A stretch of 64,000 nt of DNA from Pseudomonadota bacterium (GTDB lineage: Bacteria; Myxococcota_A; Polyangia; Haliangiales; Haliangiaceae): NCBI GenBank assembly GCA_023428295.1, contig JAEYYV010000213.1, positions 1 through 64,000 of the forward strand, read 5' to 3'. This document shows positions 1 to 8,978 of this stretch, piece after piece. Numbering within the stretch: position 1 is the first letter of the stretch; every line of letters begins with the position of its first letter. The position numbers and the translations under genes are program-made. The notes under the pieces are model-generated. The model saw only the letters and a program-made list of their open reading frames with translations, was not told where the DNA came from and did no database searches.

Positions 1-2
1 AC

Positions 3-842
3 GCGCTACCGCACGATGCGGTCGCGGTGTCGCGCGAAACCGACAAGACGGTGCTCGATATCATCGGACCGCTGTCGCTCTTTCACCACACGCAGGTGTA
101 CGGGCGCGCGCTCGGCTCGATCGTCCCGTATCTCCCGGGGCTCGATCGCTTCATCGTCGAGATCGACGGCGACTTCGGCTACGGCATGGCCGCGCTGAGA
201 GTCGCGTCGCCCGCGATGTTGCCACCACCTCCATCGGAGGAGCGCGGCACGCCGAGCATCGGCTCCAGGATCGCGAGCGCTCTCGATCGCACGGGAGACG
301 TGCTCGTCGAGCGCGACCCGCCGCCGATCTGCCACGGCACGGACCGCCTGTTCCCCGATCTCGCCTTCGAGATCGATCGACGCGCATCCATGCGTCCGCT
401 GGGCGTCACTCTCGATGTCGAACGTAGCGCGCTCGGCGGCGATGACGGCGATGGCGAGCGCGAGGAGGATCACGAGCTGTTCCCGGATCTCGTCTCGCTC
501 CTCGCCACGCAGATGAACGACGAATCCGACCGCCTCGCGCTTCGGCCACCACGCCCGCGCGTGCCGTCGAGCCCTGCGAGTGGGCGCGAGATCGTCGCGG
601 CGCTCTCACCACAACGCGGTGTGAATCGCGCGACGTGTTGGTTCATCGAGGTCGTCGGCTTTGCGACGAGGGAGTACCTGGCAGCAAAGCTCGCGCGCTA
701 CGAGAATGCGGGTATCGAGCGCGTGGTGCTCGTCGTCGACGATACACGTGACGCCGAGCTCGCAACCATGCGGCGAGTCATCGCCTACAAGCCGCGCTCG
801 ATCGTGGCGGACCTCCTCGCGATCACCGAGGAGGCAGCCTGA
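3..842 (+). CDS. Bax1/DUF790-type nuclease, 5' end cut off by the window
   Basis: The frame is open from the first bases, so the true start lies upstream. The opening part has the DUF790 signature GPLSLFHHTQVYGRAL, and the C-terminal part carries EVVGF followed by a basic helix and VVLVVDD. That is the PD-(D/E)XK-like nuclease core of this family. Known members (Bax1, 'binds archaeal XPB') pair with an XPB-type helicase in DNA repair, and such a helicase gene would be expected just upstream, outside the window. The middle of the protein (about residues 70-170 of the visible part) is low-complexity and acidic. The family call rests on these motifs only. Confidence 0.75.
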   Translation, partial: ALPHDAVAVSRETDKTVLDIIGPLSLFHHTQVYGRALGSIVPYLPGLDRFIVEIDGDFGYGMAALRVASPAMLPPPPSEERGTPSIGSRIASALDRTGDVLVERDPPPICHGTDRLFPDLAFEIDRRASMRPLGVTLDVERSALGGDDGDGEREEDHELFPDLVSLLATQMNDESDRLALRPPRPRVPSSPASGREIVAALSPQRGVNRATCWFIEVVGFATREYLAAKLARYENAGIERVVLVVDDTRDAELATMRRVIAYKPRSIVADLLAITEEAA

Positions 843-884
843 CCAGGTCATCCTTCGTCTCGCACGTGGCGAAGGCAGTAACGG

Positions 885-1388
885 CTAACCGCCGCCGCTC
901 GTCCCGATGGCGAGACGCGTGAGGCCGATGGTCTTCGCGCGCTCCATCAGGTTCACGACCTTGCCGTGCTGCACGCCCTTGTCAGCCTTGAGCACGACCT
1001 GCGTGTTCTTGTCGCGAGCGAACGCCGCGCGGAACAGGTTGTCGAGCTCCGCCTCCGTCATGGCTTTGCCACCGACGACGACCGGGCCGTTGATCGGGAT
1101 CACGAGCACGAGCGACGCCTTGGACGGATCGATCTCTTGGGCCGCGCCCGACGGCAGGTTGACCTTGATGCCCGAGCGCTTTTCGACGTCGGCCTGCGTC
1201 TCATCCTGCTTCTGCTGCTTCTTCTCGACGTTGCGTTCGACCTGCACGGCGAGCGCGCTCACCATGAAGATGATCACCATCACGAGGAAGACGTCGGTCA
1301 GCGGCGTGATGTTGATCTCGGCGAAGATCGCGTCTCCGCCGTCATCACCCTCGTCGGAGCCCGCCTCAGGCAGCTTCCCGAGAGCCAT
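885..1388 (-). CDS. exbD: ExbD/TolR-type biopolymer transport protein
   Basis: This is a 167-residue inner-membrane protein. It has a short acidic cytoplasmic N-terminus, the family motif INITPLTDVFLVMVIIFMV (about residues 26-44, containing the membrane-buried Asp used for proton coupling) and a periplasmic C-terminal domain. The region after the membrane segment is unusually long and lysine/glutamine rich (VEKKQQKQ). It would form a proton-driven motor with the ExbB-like protein encoded immediately upstream, whose last 23 bases overlap its start. No TonB gene is visible nearby, so whether it serves TonB, gliding or another energised process is open. Confidence 0.93.
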   Translation of the reverse strand: MALGKLPEAGSDEGDDGGDAIFAEINITPLTDVFLVMVIIFMVSALAVQVERNVEKKQQKQDETQADVEKRSGIKVNLPSGAAQEIDPSKASLVLVIPINGPVVVGGKAMTEAELDNLFRAAFARDKNTQVVLKADKGVQHGKVVNLMERAKTIGLTRLAIGTSGGG

Positions 1389-2097
1389 CGTCGTCGCCTT
1401 TGGTGCGCTTGGATTCGGACTTGCTGTCGGTGTCGCGCTCCGAGTCGGTCGGCTTGGTCTTGCGCGGCTGCGAGTCCGACGGTGCTTCCATGAGCAGCTC
1501 GAGGAACTCGTCGGTGAGGAGCTTCATCTCCGTCGCGATGCGGTTCGCGCGCTGGCTGAAGTAGTTGAACAGGATGACGGCTTCGACGGCGACGAGAATA
1601 CCGGCGGCGGTGACGATGAGCGCCGCCGAGATCGGGCCGGAGATCTCGCCGAGCTTCACGGTCGCCTCGGGGTCGAGGTCATCCATGGCGGTCATGATGC
1701 CGACGACGGTTCCGAAGAGTCCGACGAACGGTGCGGTGGCGCCGACGGTACCGAGCATCCACAAGCGCGACTTCAGGTCTTGATTGACCCGCATGCGCTC
1801 GCGATGAACGGCGGTGACGACGTGCTCGGGCTTTGCGCGGCCGTGCTTGTCAAAGCCGACCAGGAAGACATCAGCGATGGGCGATGGGGAGTTCTCGCAC
1901 GCCGCGCGGCCGGCCTCGACGGCGCCACGCGACAGAGCTTTCGTGACGGTCTCGCCGAGGGCGCGAGCACGCGTTACGAAGTTCCATTGCGCGATCGCGC
2001 GCTCGATGCCCACCGCGAGGGCGATGATGGAGAACGCGACGACGACGTACATCGCGCCGCCGCCATGGCTCATCAGCTCCCAGATGGATTGGTTCAT
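1366..2097 (-). CDS. exbB: ExbB/TolQ/MotA-type proton channel
   Basis: This is an inner-membrane protein of about 243 residues with the MotA/TolQ/ExbB topology. One membrane segment lies near the N-terminus (GGAMYVVVAFSIIALAVGIE). Two lie in the second half, around APFVGLFGTVVGIM, which is the classic family signature, and AALIVTAAGILVAVEAVILFN. The ATG at 2097 (MNQSIWEL) is preferred over a GTG 12 codons upstream because family members start just before the first helix. The C-terminal tail is charged, and its coding sequence overlaps exbD. The two genes form a two-gene operon. Confidence 0.93.
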   Translation of the reverse strand: MNQSIWELMSHGGGAMYVVVAFSIIALAVGIERAIAQWNFVTRARALGETVTKALSRGAVEAGRAACENSPSPIADVFLVGFDKHGRAKPEHVVTAVHRERMRVNQDLKSRLWMLGTVGATAPFVGLFGTVVGIMTAMDDLDPEATVKLGEISGPISAALIVTAAGILVAVEAVILFNYFSQRANRIATEMKLLTDEFLELLMEAPSDSQPRKTKPTDSERDTDSKSESKRTKGDDDGSREAA

Positions 2098-2175
2098 GCG
2101 AGGGTGCCTTGGGATCAGTGATAGCACGCCCACTTGGCCGTGGGACCGTGAGCCTAACGCGAGGCGACATTACAA

Positions 2176-5100
2176 CTACGGAGCGAACGGCGCTCGGTAG
2201 CCTCCTCCGTCGAAGTCTACGAACACGGGTGCAGTAAACGCTTCCGCGGGAACGCCCTTGCCAGTGAGCGCCGAGCGAAGCTGTGTGGGGTTGCCGCTCA
2301 TGATCGCCGGTCGCGTGGTGTCGTCGATCGCGTCCGCACCTGTCAGCAGCGGGAAGATCGCGCGATTGCCGCGCACCCGGAACACGAGGAACGCATCGCG
2401 ACCCGTGTGACCGGTGCGCGTGACAATGTCATCCGCGTCGAACGTGACGGTCACGCTCGCCTCGTAGCGCTGGAAGCCGCCGCCGCCGGCGACGTTCTGC
2501 AGCTGCACGTTCATGGACTCGGGTGCGATCGTCGCGCGCGAGCACGGGTCGGTCGCCATCAGCGATCCGAGCGTCCGGCTCGTCCAGCACTTGAGCGGGA
2601 CGAGCGTCGTCTCCTCGTTGTTGTTGCGAAGCGCGTCGGGCGTGGTGTTCGCGAAGACCTCGAGCGTGTCGAACTCGGCCCAGTCGGGCGACGTGATGGT
2701 GACGTCGATCGAGATCGAGCCGTTGCCGCCCGGCGTGAACACCCGACCGAGCGCCGCCATGTTGTTCACCTTCACGTCGATGAACGGGCCGTTCGTCACC
2801 ACGATGTCGCGCGGCCGCGAGTTGGCGCCGGTCTGCGTCGCGAGGATGTCGTCGACGATCGTGCCGCTCGACATCGCGCTCGGTGTGTCGTCCAGCACGC
2901 GGGTGTACGTGCGCGGCATGCCCACCGGATCGGCGATCGAGTAGTGCGTGTCGCTGTTGCCCGTCGGCGTGACGTACATGCCGAGGGAGAGCATCGCCAG
3001 CCAATCGCGCATCACGCGATCGAGCTTCTGGTTCTCGCGCACACCGTCGCCGTTGGAGTCGACGATCTGAAAGCCGTTCCACACCTCGAGGCCCGAGAAC
3101 TGATCGCTCCACAGCGACTCCTCGGGGAGCCGCAGCCAATCGTTCGGCGTGCTCGCACCTTGGTAGTCACCGAAGATCGTCCGGTTCGTGTAGTCGAACT
3201 TCACGTTCGCGCGCGACCACGCACCTTGGAACTCGGTGAATCCCACCTCGCGCGGATGGTTGACCTGCACCATCTGCGCGCCCCGCGCGCGCATCGCCGC
3301 GAAGATCTCGCCCGGCACCATCGCGTAGCCCTCGCGACCGCGCGCCCAATCGATCGCGCCCTTGTTGGACGAGCTGTCGTCGGGCGTGATCGGCCACGCG
3401 TTGAAGTGGCCGTGTGCGAACGGCGTGACCTCGAGGCCCGGAAACGCGCGCAAGATGCTCGCGAGACCCATCTGCTCGACGAGCGGCTGGAGGTCGGCGA
3501 CGTAGTCGTGATCCGTGATCGCGATGATCTCGGTGCCAGACGACACCGCGCTGCGAATGCGCTCGTCGGAGAGAACGTTCGCGTCGGGCGAGCCGACCTG
3601 GTGCACGTGCCAATCGCCCGAGACGTAGCCCGGCGCCGGGTTGACCTGGCGCAGCGTGAACTGCAGCGACGCATCGGTCGTGCTGTTGAGCGACTGCGAA
3701 TCGATCGACCACTCCGTGCCACGCGACGCGTACACGCGATACGAGCCACTCGCCGGAAGCAGCAGCGCCGGATCCGCGCCGTCGCCGATGTCCGTCGTCG
3801 TGCCGCGGATCGAGTGCGCGAACTGAATGACGTCGCCGAGTCGGTCGGACGTCTCGAACACGCGTGCATCGGGGAATGCCGGATGCTCGCCGAGAACGAG
3901 CAAGCGACCCGGGATGGGCGCGTTCGTCGCGTGGTCGAGGATCTGGTAGTCCACCTTGATCGGAGCCGGAATCGCGAGGTTGACGGACGGCCCCGCAGGG
4001 GCGACTTGGGAGATTCCAACGTTCTTGACCCACGCACGAACGATGAGGTTGCCCGCCGTCGTCGCGATCTTTCCGCTGAACTGGCCCTGCGCGTCGACGT
4101 CGAGATACGAGATCACCTTGTCGTCGGGCGAGCCGTCGCCGTTGTCATCGATCTCGCTCGGCTCCAGCGTGCCGTTGTTGTTGCCATCGACGAACACGCC
4201 GACGCGCGCACCGACCGCCGGCTGGCCATTGTCGTACTTGACGGTACCGCTGATGTCCGCGAGCGCCTCGTCCTTGCGGAAGTACGCGTCGATGTCCGAC
4301 GCGTCCCTGCCGACGACCAGGTCGTAGCTCTGCAGCTTGCCCTGCCCCTTCTTCATGTGCAGGAAGTACGTATCCTTGTCGAGGATATCGAGCAGCTTGT
4401 CGTTGCCGTCGAGCATGATCGAGACGCCTGCGATGAGCGCCTGCGTGTGCGTCGTCGGCTTGTCGTGGCGCGGGATCACGCCGTACGCGACGTCCGGTCC
4501 TTGATAGATGACGAAGTCGATCGGCGACGGGTTGGACAGCGTGGTGATCGCCGAGATGTCCGCGCGCTCGAACCCGCGCGAGTTGGTCCACGCGTCGGTG
4601 TAGCCGCCGATGTCGGCCATCGTTCCCATCGGTCCGTCGACGGAGTCGGGCCCCTTGTTGAACATCGAGTGATGGACTTCGAGCGAGCGCGAGCCGGGCG
4701 CGAGCACGTAGGTCGTGGCGCACTCGACACCGTCGGCGATGTCCGGATCGACGCTAGCGTCGACGCGGAACACGCCGATCGCCTTGATGTTGATGAAGTC
4801 GTTGTTGCCGCTCTTGCCGATCGCGCGCAACACGGCGGGACCGCCCTTGCTGCCATCGCGCACGATCTCGACGCGATCGTGCTCGCAGGTGCGGCCGAGC
4901 TTGTAGATCAGCGCGAGCTCGCCGAAGTGATCGTCGACGGTCTGGTTCGTGCCGTCGATCAGCGCCGCATCGACGACGTTGCCGCCTTGCGGGATGACGC
5001 CGATCGCGCGTGTCGGCGCCTGCACGATGAAGCTCACGACGTCGTTCTTGATGAAGTAGTCACCGATGATTCCGCTCTGCGCAGGTCCGGTGATCAGTTG

Positions 5101-5259
5101 GCCCAGCTCGGTCACCTCGCCGGCACTCGCCCCGCGCGCGCCGCTCTCGGGCGGCAGGTCCGGGTAGTAGTCCGAGAGTCCACCACCATCGTCCCCACAC
5201 GCAGCTATGAGGATCAGGGCGGTGACGGCCAGACGGCGAATCGGTCGCATGGGAGCCAT
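2176..5259 (-). CDS. Large lipoprotein with a PHP-type (CehA/McbA-like) metallohydrolase domain
   Basis: The protein has about 1027 residues. The N-terminus is a lipoprotein signal (RRLAVTALILIAAC) followed by GDDGGG, so it should be tethered to a membrane. The middle holds a PHP-like hydrolase domain: GDWHVHQVGSPDANVLS, AITDHDYVADL, GLEVTP, QVNHPREVG and GNSDTHYS supply the His/Asp/Glu metal ligands. Before it lie beta-rich segments, including a calcium-like DGNNNGTLEPSEIDDNGDG motif. Related CehA/McbA proteins hydrolyse esters or phosphoesters, but the substrate here is unknown. The start could be ATG 5259 or ATG 5250, and neither has a strong ribosome site. It is divergent from yggX. Confidence 0.85.
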   Translation of the reverse strand: MAPMRPIRRLAVTALILIAACGDDGGGLSDYYPDLPPESGARGASAGEVTELGQLITGPAQSGIIGDYFIKNDVVSFIVQAPTRAIGVIPQGGNVVDAALIDGTNQTVDDHFGELALIYKLGRTCEHDRVEIVRDGSKGGPAVLRAIGKSGNNDFINIKAIGVFRVDASVDPDIADGVECATTYVLAPGSRSLEVHHSMFNKGPDSVDGPMGTMADIGGYTDAWTNSRGFERADISAITTLSNPSPIDFVIYQGPDVAYGVIPRHDKPTTHTQALIAGVSIMLDGNDKLLDILDKDTYFLHMKKGQGKLQSYDLVVGRDASDIDAYFRKDEALADISGTVKYDNGQPAVGARVGVFVDGNNNGTLEPSEIDDNGDGSPDDKVISYLDVDAQGQFSGKIATTAGNLIVRAWVKNVGISQVAPAGPSVNLAIPAPIKVDYQILDHATNAPIPGRLLVLGEHPAFPDARVFETSDRLGDVIQFAHSIRGTTTDIGDGADPALLLPASGSYRVYASRGTEWSIDSQSLNSTTDASLQFTLRQVNPAPGYVSGDWHVHQVGSPDANVLSDERIRSAVSSGTEIIAITDHDYVADLQPLVEQMGLASILRAFPGLEVTPFAHGHFNAWPITPDDSSSNKGAIDWARGREGYAMVPGEIFAAMRARGAQMVQVNHPREVGFTEFQGAWSRANVKFDYTNRTIFGDYQGASTPNDWLRLPEESLWSDQFSGLEVWNGFQIVDSNGDGVRENQKLDRVMRDWLAMLSLGMYVTPTGNSDTHYSIADPVGMPRTYTRVLDDTPSAMSSGTIVDDILATQTGANSRPRDIVVTNGPFIDVKVNNMAALGRVFTPGGNGSISIDVTITSPDWAEFDTLEVFANTTPDALRNNNEETTLVPLKCWTSRTLGSLMATDPCSRATIAPESMNVQLQNVAGGGGFQRYEASVTVTFDADDIVTRTGHTGRDAFLVFRVRGNRAIFPLLTGADAIDDTTRPAIMSGNPTQLRSALTGKGVPAEAFTAPVFVDFDGGGYRAPFAP

Positions 5260-5362
5260 GGTAATCGAACCGATGCGGTCTCGGCGCCTACTCGACGCAT
5301 GCATGTGCTCGGAACCACGCGGGGCTTGCCGACGGTAGGGAAACTTGGTCCACTGCGCCGCG

Positions 5363-5638
5363 ATGAGTCGAATGGTCGAGTGCGCGAAGCTGAAGGAGAC
5401 CCTGCCCGGCCTCCCCTACAAGCCGTTCAACGATGCTTTGGGCCAACGCATCTACGACTCGATCTCCGCGCAGGCGTGGACGCAGTGGATCGAGCACAGC
5501 AAGAAGATCGTCAACGAGTACCGCCTCGACCTGACCCAGAAGAAAGCGCACGACGTGCTCAAAGAGCAGTGCGAAGCGTTTCTGTTCGGGGATGGCCCCG
5601 CGCTGAACCCGCCGGACTACGTGCCCGAGAGCCACTAG
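5363..5638 (+). CDS. yggX: Probable Fe(II)-trafficking protein YggX
   Basis: This small cytoplasmic protein of 91 residues has the whole YggX pattern: an N-terminal MxRMVxC segment (Cys7 matches the conserved cysteine), then LGQRIYDSISAQAWTQWIEHSKKIVNEYRL and a final FLFGDG...YVPE. In enterobacteria YggX protects Fe-S clusters and limits iron-driven oxidative damage. ATG 5363 was chosen over a TTG six codons earlier because MSRMVEC aligns with family starts. Its stop is three bases before the next gene, a PLP enzyme of the D-cysteine desulfhydrase family, which hints at a shared link to sulfur or iron. Confidence 0.9.
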   Translation: MSRMVECAKLKETLPGLPYKPFNDALGQRIYDSISAQAWTQWIEHSKKIVNEYRLDLTQKKAHDVLKEQCEAFLFGDGPALNPPDYVPESH

Positions 5639-5641
5639 CGT

Positions 5642-6751
5642 GTGAGCTCGACGGCCGCGACCACCACGGGCTGGGCGCTCGAGCGCCACCTGCCGCGACT
5701 CGCCGCGCGCGTACCGCACGTCGTCCTCGGGCACTGGCCCACGCCGCTCGCGCCGCTCTCGATCGCGGGACGCACGCTGTGGGTCAAGCACGAAGGCGAC
5801 TCGCACCCGATCTACGGCGGCAACAAGCTGCGCACGCTCGAGGTGTGGTTCGGTCACGCGCGTGATCGCGGCGCGAAGCGCATCTGGGCGATCGGCGCGT
5901 ACGGCTCGAACCACGCGATCGCGACGGTCCTGCATGCACGCACCGCCGAGCTCGACGCCGGCGCGATCCTGTTCCCGCAGCCGGCGTCGCCGTGGGCGAT
6001 CGAGAACTGCGGCGCGATGATCGCGAGCGGCTGTCCGATCGTTCGCCTCGGCTCTGTCGTCGAGGTTCCGGTTCGCGGCTACACGATCGCGCGTCGCGAA
6101 CGCTCGTCTCTCGTCATGCCGCCGGGCGGCGCCACGACCGTCGGCACGTTCGGCGCGCTGTCCGGCGCCTACGAGCTCGCCGAGCAGATCGCCGCCGGTC
6201 TCGCTCCGCCGCCCAAGCGCATCGTCGTCGCGATCGGAAGCACGTGCACCACCGCCGGCCTCCTCGCGGGACTCGCGCTCGCGCACGCGACCAGCGCGTG
6301 GCGCTGGCCCGTGCCGATCCTTCACGGGGTCCGCGTCACGCCGTGGCCCGTCACGTCACGCCTCCGCATCGCGAACCTCGCGCGCGCCACGCTCGATCGC
6401 GTCGCCGAGCTGGGCGGCCCGCGCGTATCGATCAGCATCGGCGAGCTGATCTCGCGCCTCGTCGTCGACGCGCGCGAGCTCGGCCCGGGCTACGGCCACC
6501 CCACGCCGCAGAGCACGCGCGCCATCGCCGCGATCAGCGGCCCGCGCCTCGTCGGTGACACGCCCGAAACGCGTCCGCGCCTCGACGGCGTCTACTCCGC
6601 CAAGGCCGCGGCGGCGCTGTTGCGCTTGCACCGCGACAACATCGCTCCGCTGCTGTTCTGGGCCACGAAAGCAACGACGCTGCTTCCATCGCCATCGCTC
6701 GACGCGCTTCGCGATGCCGACCGCGAGCTCGCGCGTTGGATGCGCGACTAA
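5642..6751 (+). CDS. PLP-dependent enzyme of the ACC deaminase / D-cysteine desulfhydrase family
   Basis: This 369-residue fold-type II PLP enzyme starts at a GTG three bases after yggX. GGNKLRTLEV (about residue 60) contains the lysine that binds PLP, and the phosphate-binding stretch is AIGSTCTTAGLLAGL in the second half. The N-terminal WPTPLAPLS is also typical. Members deaminate 1-aminocyclopropane-1-carboxylate or release H2S from D-cysteine; sequence alone does not separate these. The last 13 codons are copied in the downstream spacer as part of a direct repeat. Confidence 0.85.
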   Translation: MSSTAATTTGWALERHLPRLAARVPHVVLGHWPTPLAPLSIAGRTLWVKHEGDSHPIYGGNKLRTLEVWFGHARDRGAKRIWAIGAYGSNHAIATVLHARTAELDAGAILFPQPASPWAIENCGAMIASGCPIVRLGSVVEVPVRGYTIARRERSSLVMPPGGATTVGTFGALSGAYELAEQIAAGLAPPPKRIVVAIGSTCTTAGLLAGLALAHATSAWRWPVPILHGVRVTPWPVTSRLRIANLARATLDRVAELGGPRVSISIGELISRLVVDARELGPGYGHPTPQSTRAIAAISGPRLVGDTPETRPRLDGVYSAKAAAALLRLHRDNIAPLLFWATKATTLLPSPSLDALRDADRELARWMRD

Positions 6752-6893
6752 CCCCAGACCTCGGTTGTGTCGATCCGACCAACCGAGCTCGCAGGGATGT
6801 TGGGGTGGCGAGTCTTCGAGCCGGGGACCCAAACGAAACAGACGGCGCGACGCTGCGATGCTGACCACGAGCTCGCGCGTTGGATGCGCGACT
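6711..6893. repeat. 39-bp direct repeat, one copy in a gene end and one in the spacer
   Basis: Bases 6711-6749 (the last codons of the PLP enzyme gene) recur at 6855-6893 with two mismatches, 144 bases apart. The second copy ends exactly where the stop codon of the converging minus-strand gene begins. The spacer between the copies has no gene. This looks like a partial local duplication. Confidence 0.8.
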
Positions 6894-8227
6894 CAGCGCG
6901 ACGAACTATCGGGCTGATCCGCGGCGCGCTTGGGTGCGGACGGCTCGGCAGCCTTGAGCTGTGACTTCTTCGCGCGAGACGCGCGGAGCTCCGCGTCCTT
7001 CTCGCGCACGTCGTTGATGTACGCGATGCACTGCTTCACGGAGCGATCGGTCTCGACGTTCTGCGCGTAGTACGCGGGCGTGCGATTCGCGATCGAGAGC
7101 GCGATGTTCGCCGCGCGACCGCAGTTGTTGGCGCGCACCGCGGTGACGAGCGCCGCGTGCTGATCCTTGGCCCACGCGAGGTTCGGATCGTTGGTCGCTT
7201 TCTCCGCAGACTTCTCGTTGGCCTTCGCATCGGCGGTCGTGGTGTCCGTCGCGACCTGTTGCGGCGCGACCGTCGCGGGCGGCGGCGGAGGCGGGGCCGG
7301 GGGCGTGGCAGTGCGCGGGGCAGTTGCCGTGGGCGACGCCGTTGTTCCGGTCTTGGGTGCTGCGCCACCCCCAGCCACACGACCGTCCGCGACGTACCCC
7401 GCTTGCTCGCGAGCACCACGCGACGATGGGCCCGCAGACTCGGCGGACTGCCGCGTCGTCGGAGCCTTGGTCGCGGACTCTTCGAGCGCGCGTGGCTTCG
7501 ACTCGATGGGCGTGGGCTCGCGCCTCGCGACGACCTTCGCCTCGTCGAAGTCCTTCGGCATTGCATCGCGACGGCGGAGCTCGAGGCCGGTGTCGGTCTT
7601 GGGCTTTGGCTTCGCCGCGCCGAGCGCATCGCCCTTGCTGCCGCTCGTGTAGAACGCGACGCTGGGATCTGTCTCGGGAAGCGCTTGCTGCGACGCGCCT
7701 TCGGTCTTCTTGCTCTCCGCGTTGGCGTCCTCGAGCTCACCGTTGGCGAGGTCGACCTTGTACTGATCCGCGGGCGCGGCGGCCGGTGTTTCCATCGCGA
7801 CGACGCGATTGTCCGTTGCTTTGGACGTCTCGACCGCGGGCGTTTCGGCGAACTTGTTTCCCGTCCGCGACACGAGCGCGCTCGCGCCGACGACCACGAC
7901 GATCATCGCGGCCGCGGCCATCGCCGGGTGCTGAATGAACGAGCGAACGAACCGCGCGAACCAGCCTTCTCCTTCGGCCGGCCTCTTGGGCGCACGGCGC
8001 GAGGCCTCCTGGATCAGGAGCGCCGAGATCGACTGCGGCGGCTCGTACTGGAACGTGAGGATCCGGCTCTGCTGGAGCTTCTCGCGCGTCCCGCGCAGAT
8101 CATCGAGCGCCGTCCGATCGGTCGGATGGGACTCGAGGTGCGCGGTCAGCCGCGCCTCTTCAGCGGGCGTCAGCTCGCCGTAGAGCGCGCCGATCATCAG
8201 CGCGTCGATGTCCTGACGTTCGACCAT
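6893..8227 (-). CDS. Membrane protein with anti-sigma-factor-like N-terminus
   Basis: This 444-residue protein has an N-terminal module (MVERQDIDALMIGALYGEL, then a helix with LTAHLESHP) that resembles the cytosolic part of anti-sigma factors but lacks the zinc-binding His/Cys. A single membrane helix follows (AMAAAAMIVVVVGASALV, about residues 101-118), then a long Pro/Ala/Thr/Lys-rich stretch and a C-terminal alpha-helical region with SIANRTPAYYAQN that resembles TPR-like tails. A good ribosome site (AGGA) precedes ATG 8227. No sigma-factor gene adjoins it, so the anti-sigma role is uncertain. It may instead be a general envelope signalling protein. Confidence 0.65.
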   Translation of the reverse strand: MVERQDIDALMIGALYGELTPAEEARLTAHLESHPTDRTALDDLRGTREKLQQSRILTFQYEPPQSISALLIQEASRRAPKRPAEGEGWFARFVRSFIQHPAMAAAAMIVVVVGASALVSRTGNKFAETPAVETSKATDNRVVAMETPAAAPADQYKVDLANGELEDANAESKKTEGASQQALPETDPSVAFYTSGSKGDALGAAKPKPKTDTGLELRRRDAMPKDFDEAKVVARREPTPIESKPRALEESATKAPTTRQSAESAGPSSRGAREQAGYVADGRVAGGGAAPKTGTTASPTATAPRTATPPAPPPPPPATVAPQQVATDTTTADAKANEKSAEKATNDPNLAWAKDQHAALVTAVRANNCGRAANIALSIANRTPAYYAQNVETDRSVKQCIAYINDVREKDAELRASRAKKSQLKAAEPSAPKRAADQPDSSSR

Positions 8228-8465
8228 TGATCCTGCGTCCTTATACTACGTGTGTCTCGAGGGAACGACGAGCGAACAGATGCGTGCGAAGGGGAAGTAT
8301 TCCCAGCGCTTGGGCCCACCACGATCGCGGTGGAGCTCAGCTCTTCGTCACCAGCAGCTCGATTTGTCGTGTGCTCGTTACAGACGCAGGACGCAGGTCT
8401 TGGATCTAACGTGGTGCTGTACGTGCACTGCGATCGGCGTCGCAGGCGCTAACGGACGAAAATTA

Positions 8466-8846
8466 TTAGTCCTTGTTGGGCTCGCAGGCCCAGTTGATGG
8501 AGTCGAGGACCCACGGGTCATCGCCGCAGACAGCGGCCGATGCCTGCGTGGACTTCGTATCCACCGTCGGAAACGCCATCTTGGCGGACCCGCGGTGGGT
8601 CGCGCGACGCTTCTTGGAGTCGGGCGCGCAGACCACGCGCCACGACACGGAGCAGTCGATCGGGATCGAGCACGTGCTCTTGATGGTCAGGTCCATCGCC
8701 TCGTCGCTCGTCTCGACTTGCTCGAACGACGTGCAGTCATCGAGTGACTTCTTGCCACCCGCGGTGGAGTCCGCGGCAACGAAGGGAACAACGATCATCG
8801 CAGCGAGGGCGCAGCTCACCCATCGCGCACCTGTCATGGAGCGCAT
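8466..8846 (-). CDS. Small exported cysteine-containing protein, function unknown
   Basis: The predicted product has 126 residues. The first 25 form a Sec signal peptide (VSCALAAMIVVPFVAA). The mature part has six cysteines, CTSFEQ, STCSIPIDCSVSW, VVCAP, AAVCGDD and WACEP, probably paired as disulfides. The run with alternating beta strands suggests a small periplasmic or secreted beta domain. An AAAGGA ribosome site sits five bases before ATG 8846. I do not recognise the family. It stands alone, divergent from the SDR gene. Confidence 0.75.
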   Translation of the reverse strand: MRSMTGARWVSCALAAMIVVPFVAADSTAGGKKSLDDCTSFEQVETSDEAMDLTIKSTCSIPIDCSVSWRVVCAPDSKKRRATHRGSAKMAFPTVDTKSTQASAAVCGDDPWVLDSINWACEPNKD

Positions 8847-8978
8847 AGCAATCCTTTGGGAACAAAGGCGCGCTCGCGATCTGCAAGCAGCGCCGTCGGG
8901 TTCGGAGCACTAGACAACGCTGCTCGCGAGCGGTTCCGTTTTTTCGCGGCGCGCGAGGCCCTGCGGCATCATGCGCAC

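Noticed and set aside
2407..5865. Long open frame on the plus strand across the PHP lipoprotein gene
   Set aside because: It is opposite a clear gene, is Arg-rich without domains, and such frames are expected in very GC-rich DNA. Similar antisense frames at 20098-22467, 36401-38464 and 44357-46657 were dropped for the same reason.
8228..8465. Possible small sigma-factor gene upstream of the anti-sigma-like gene
   Set aside because: The short frames there have no region 2 or 4 signature. The stretch holds only small palindromes.
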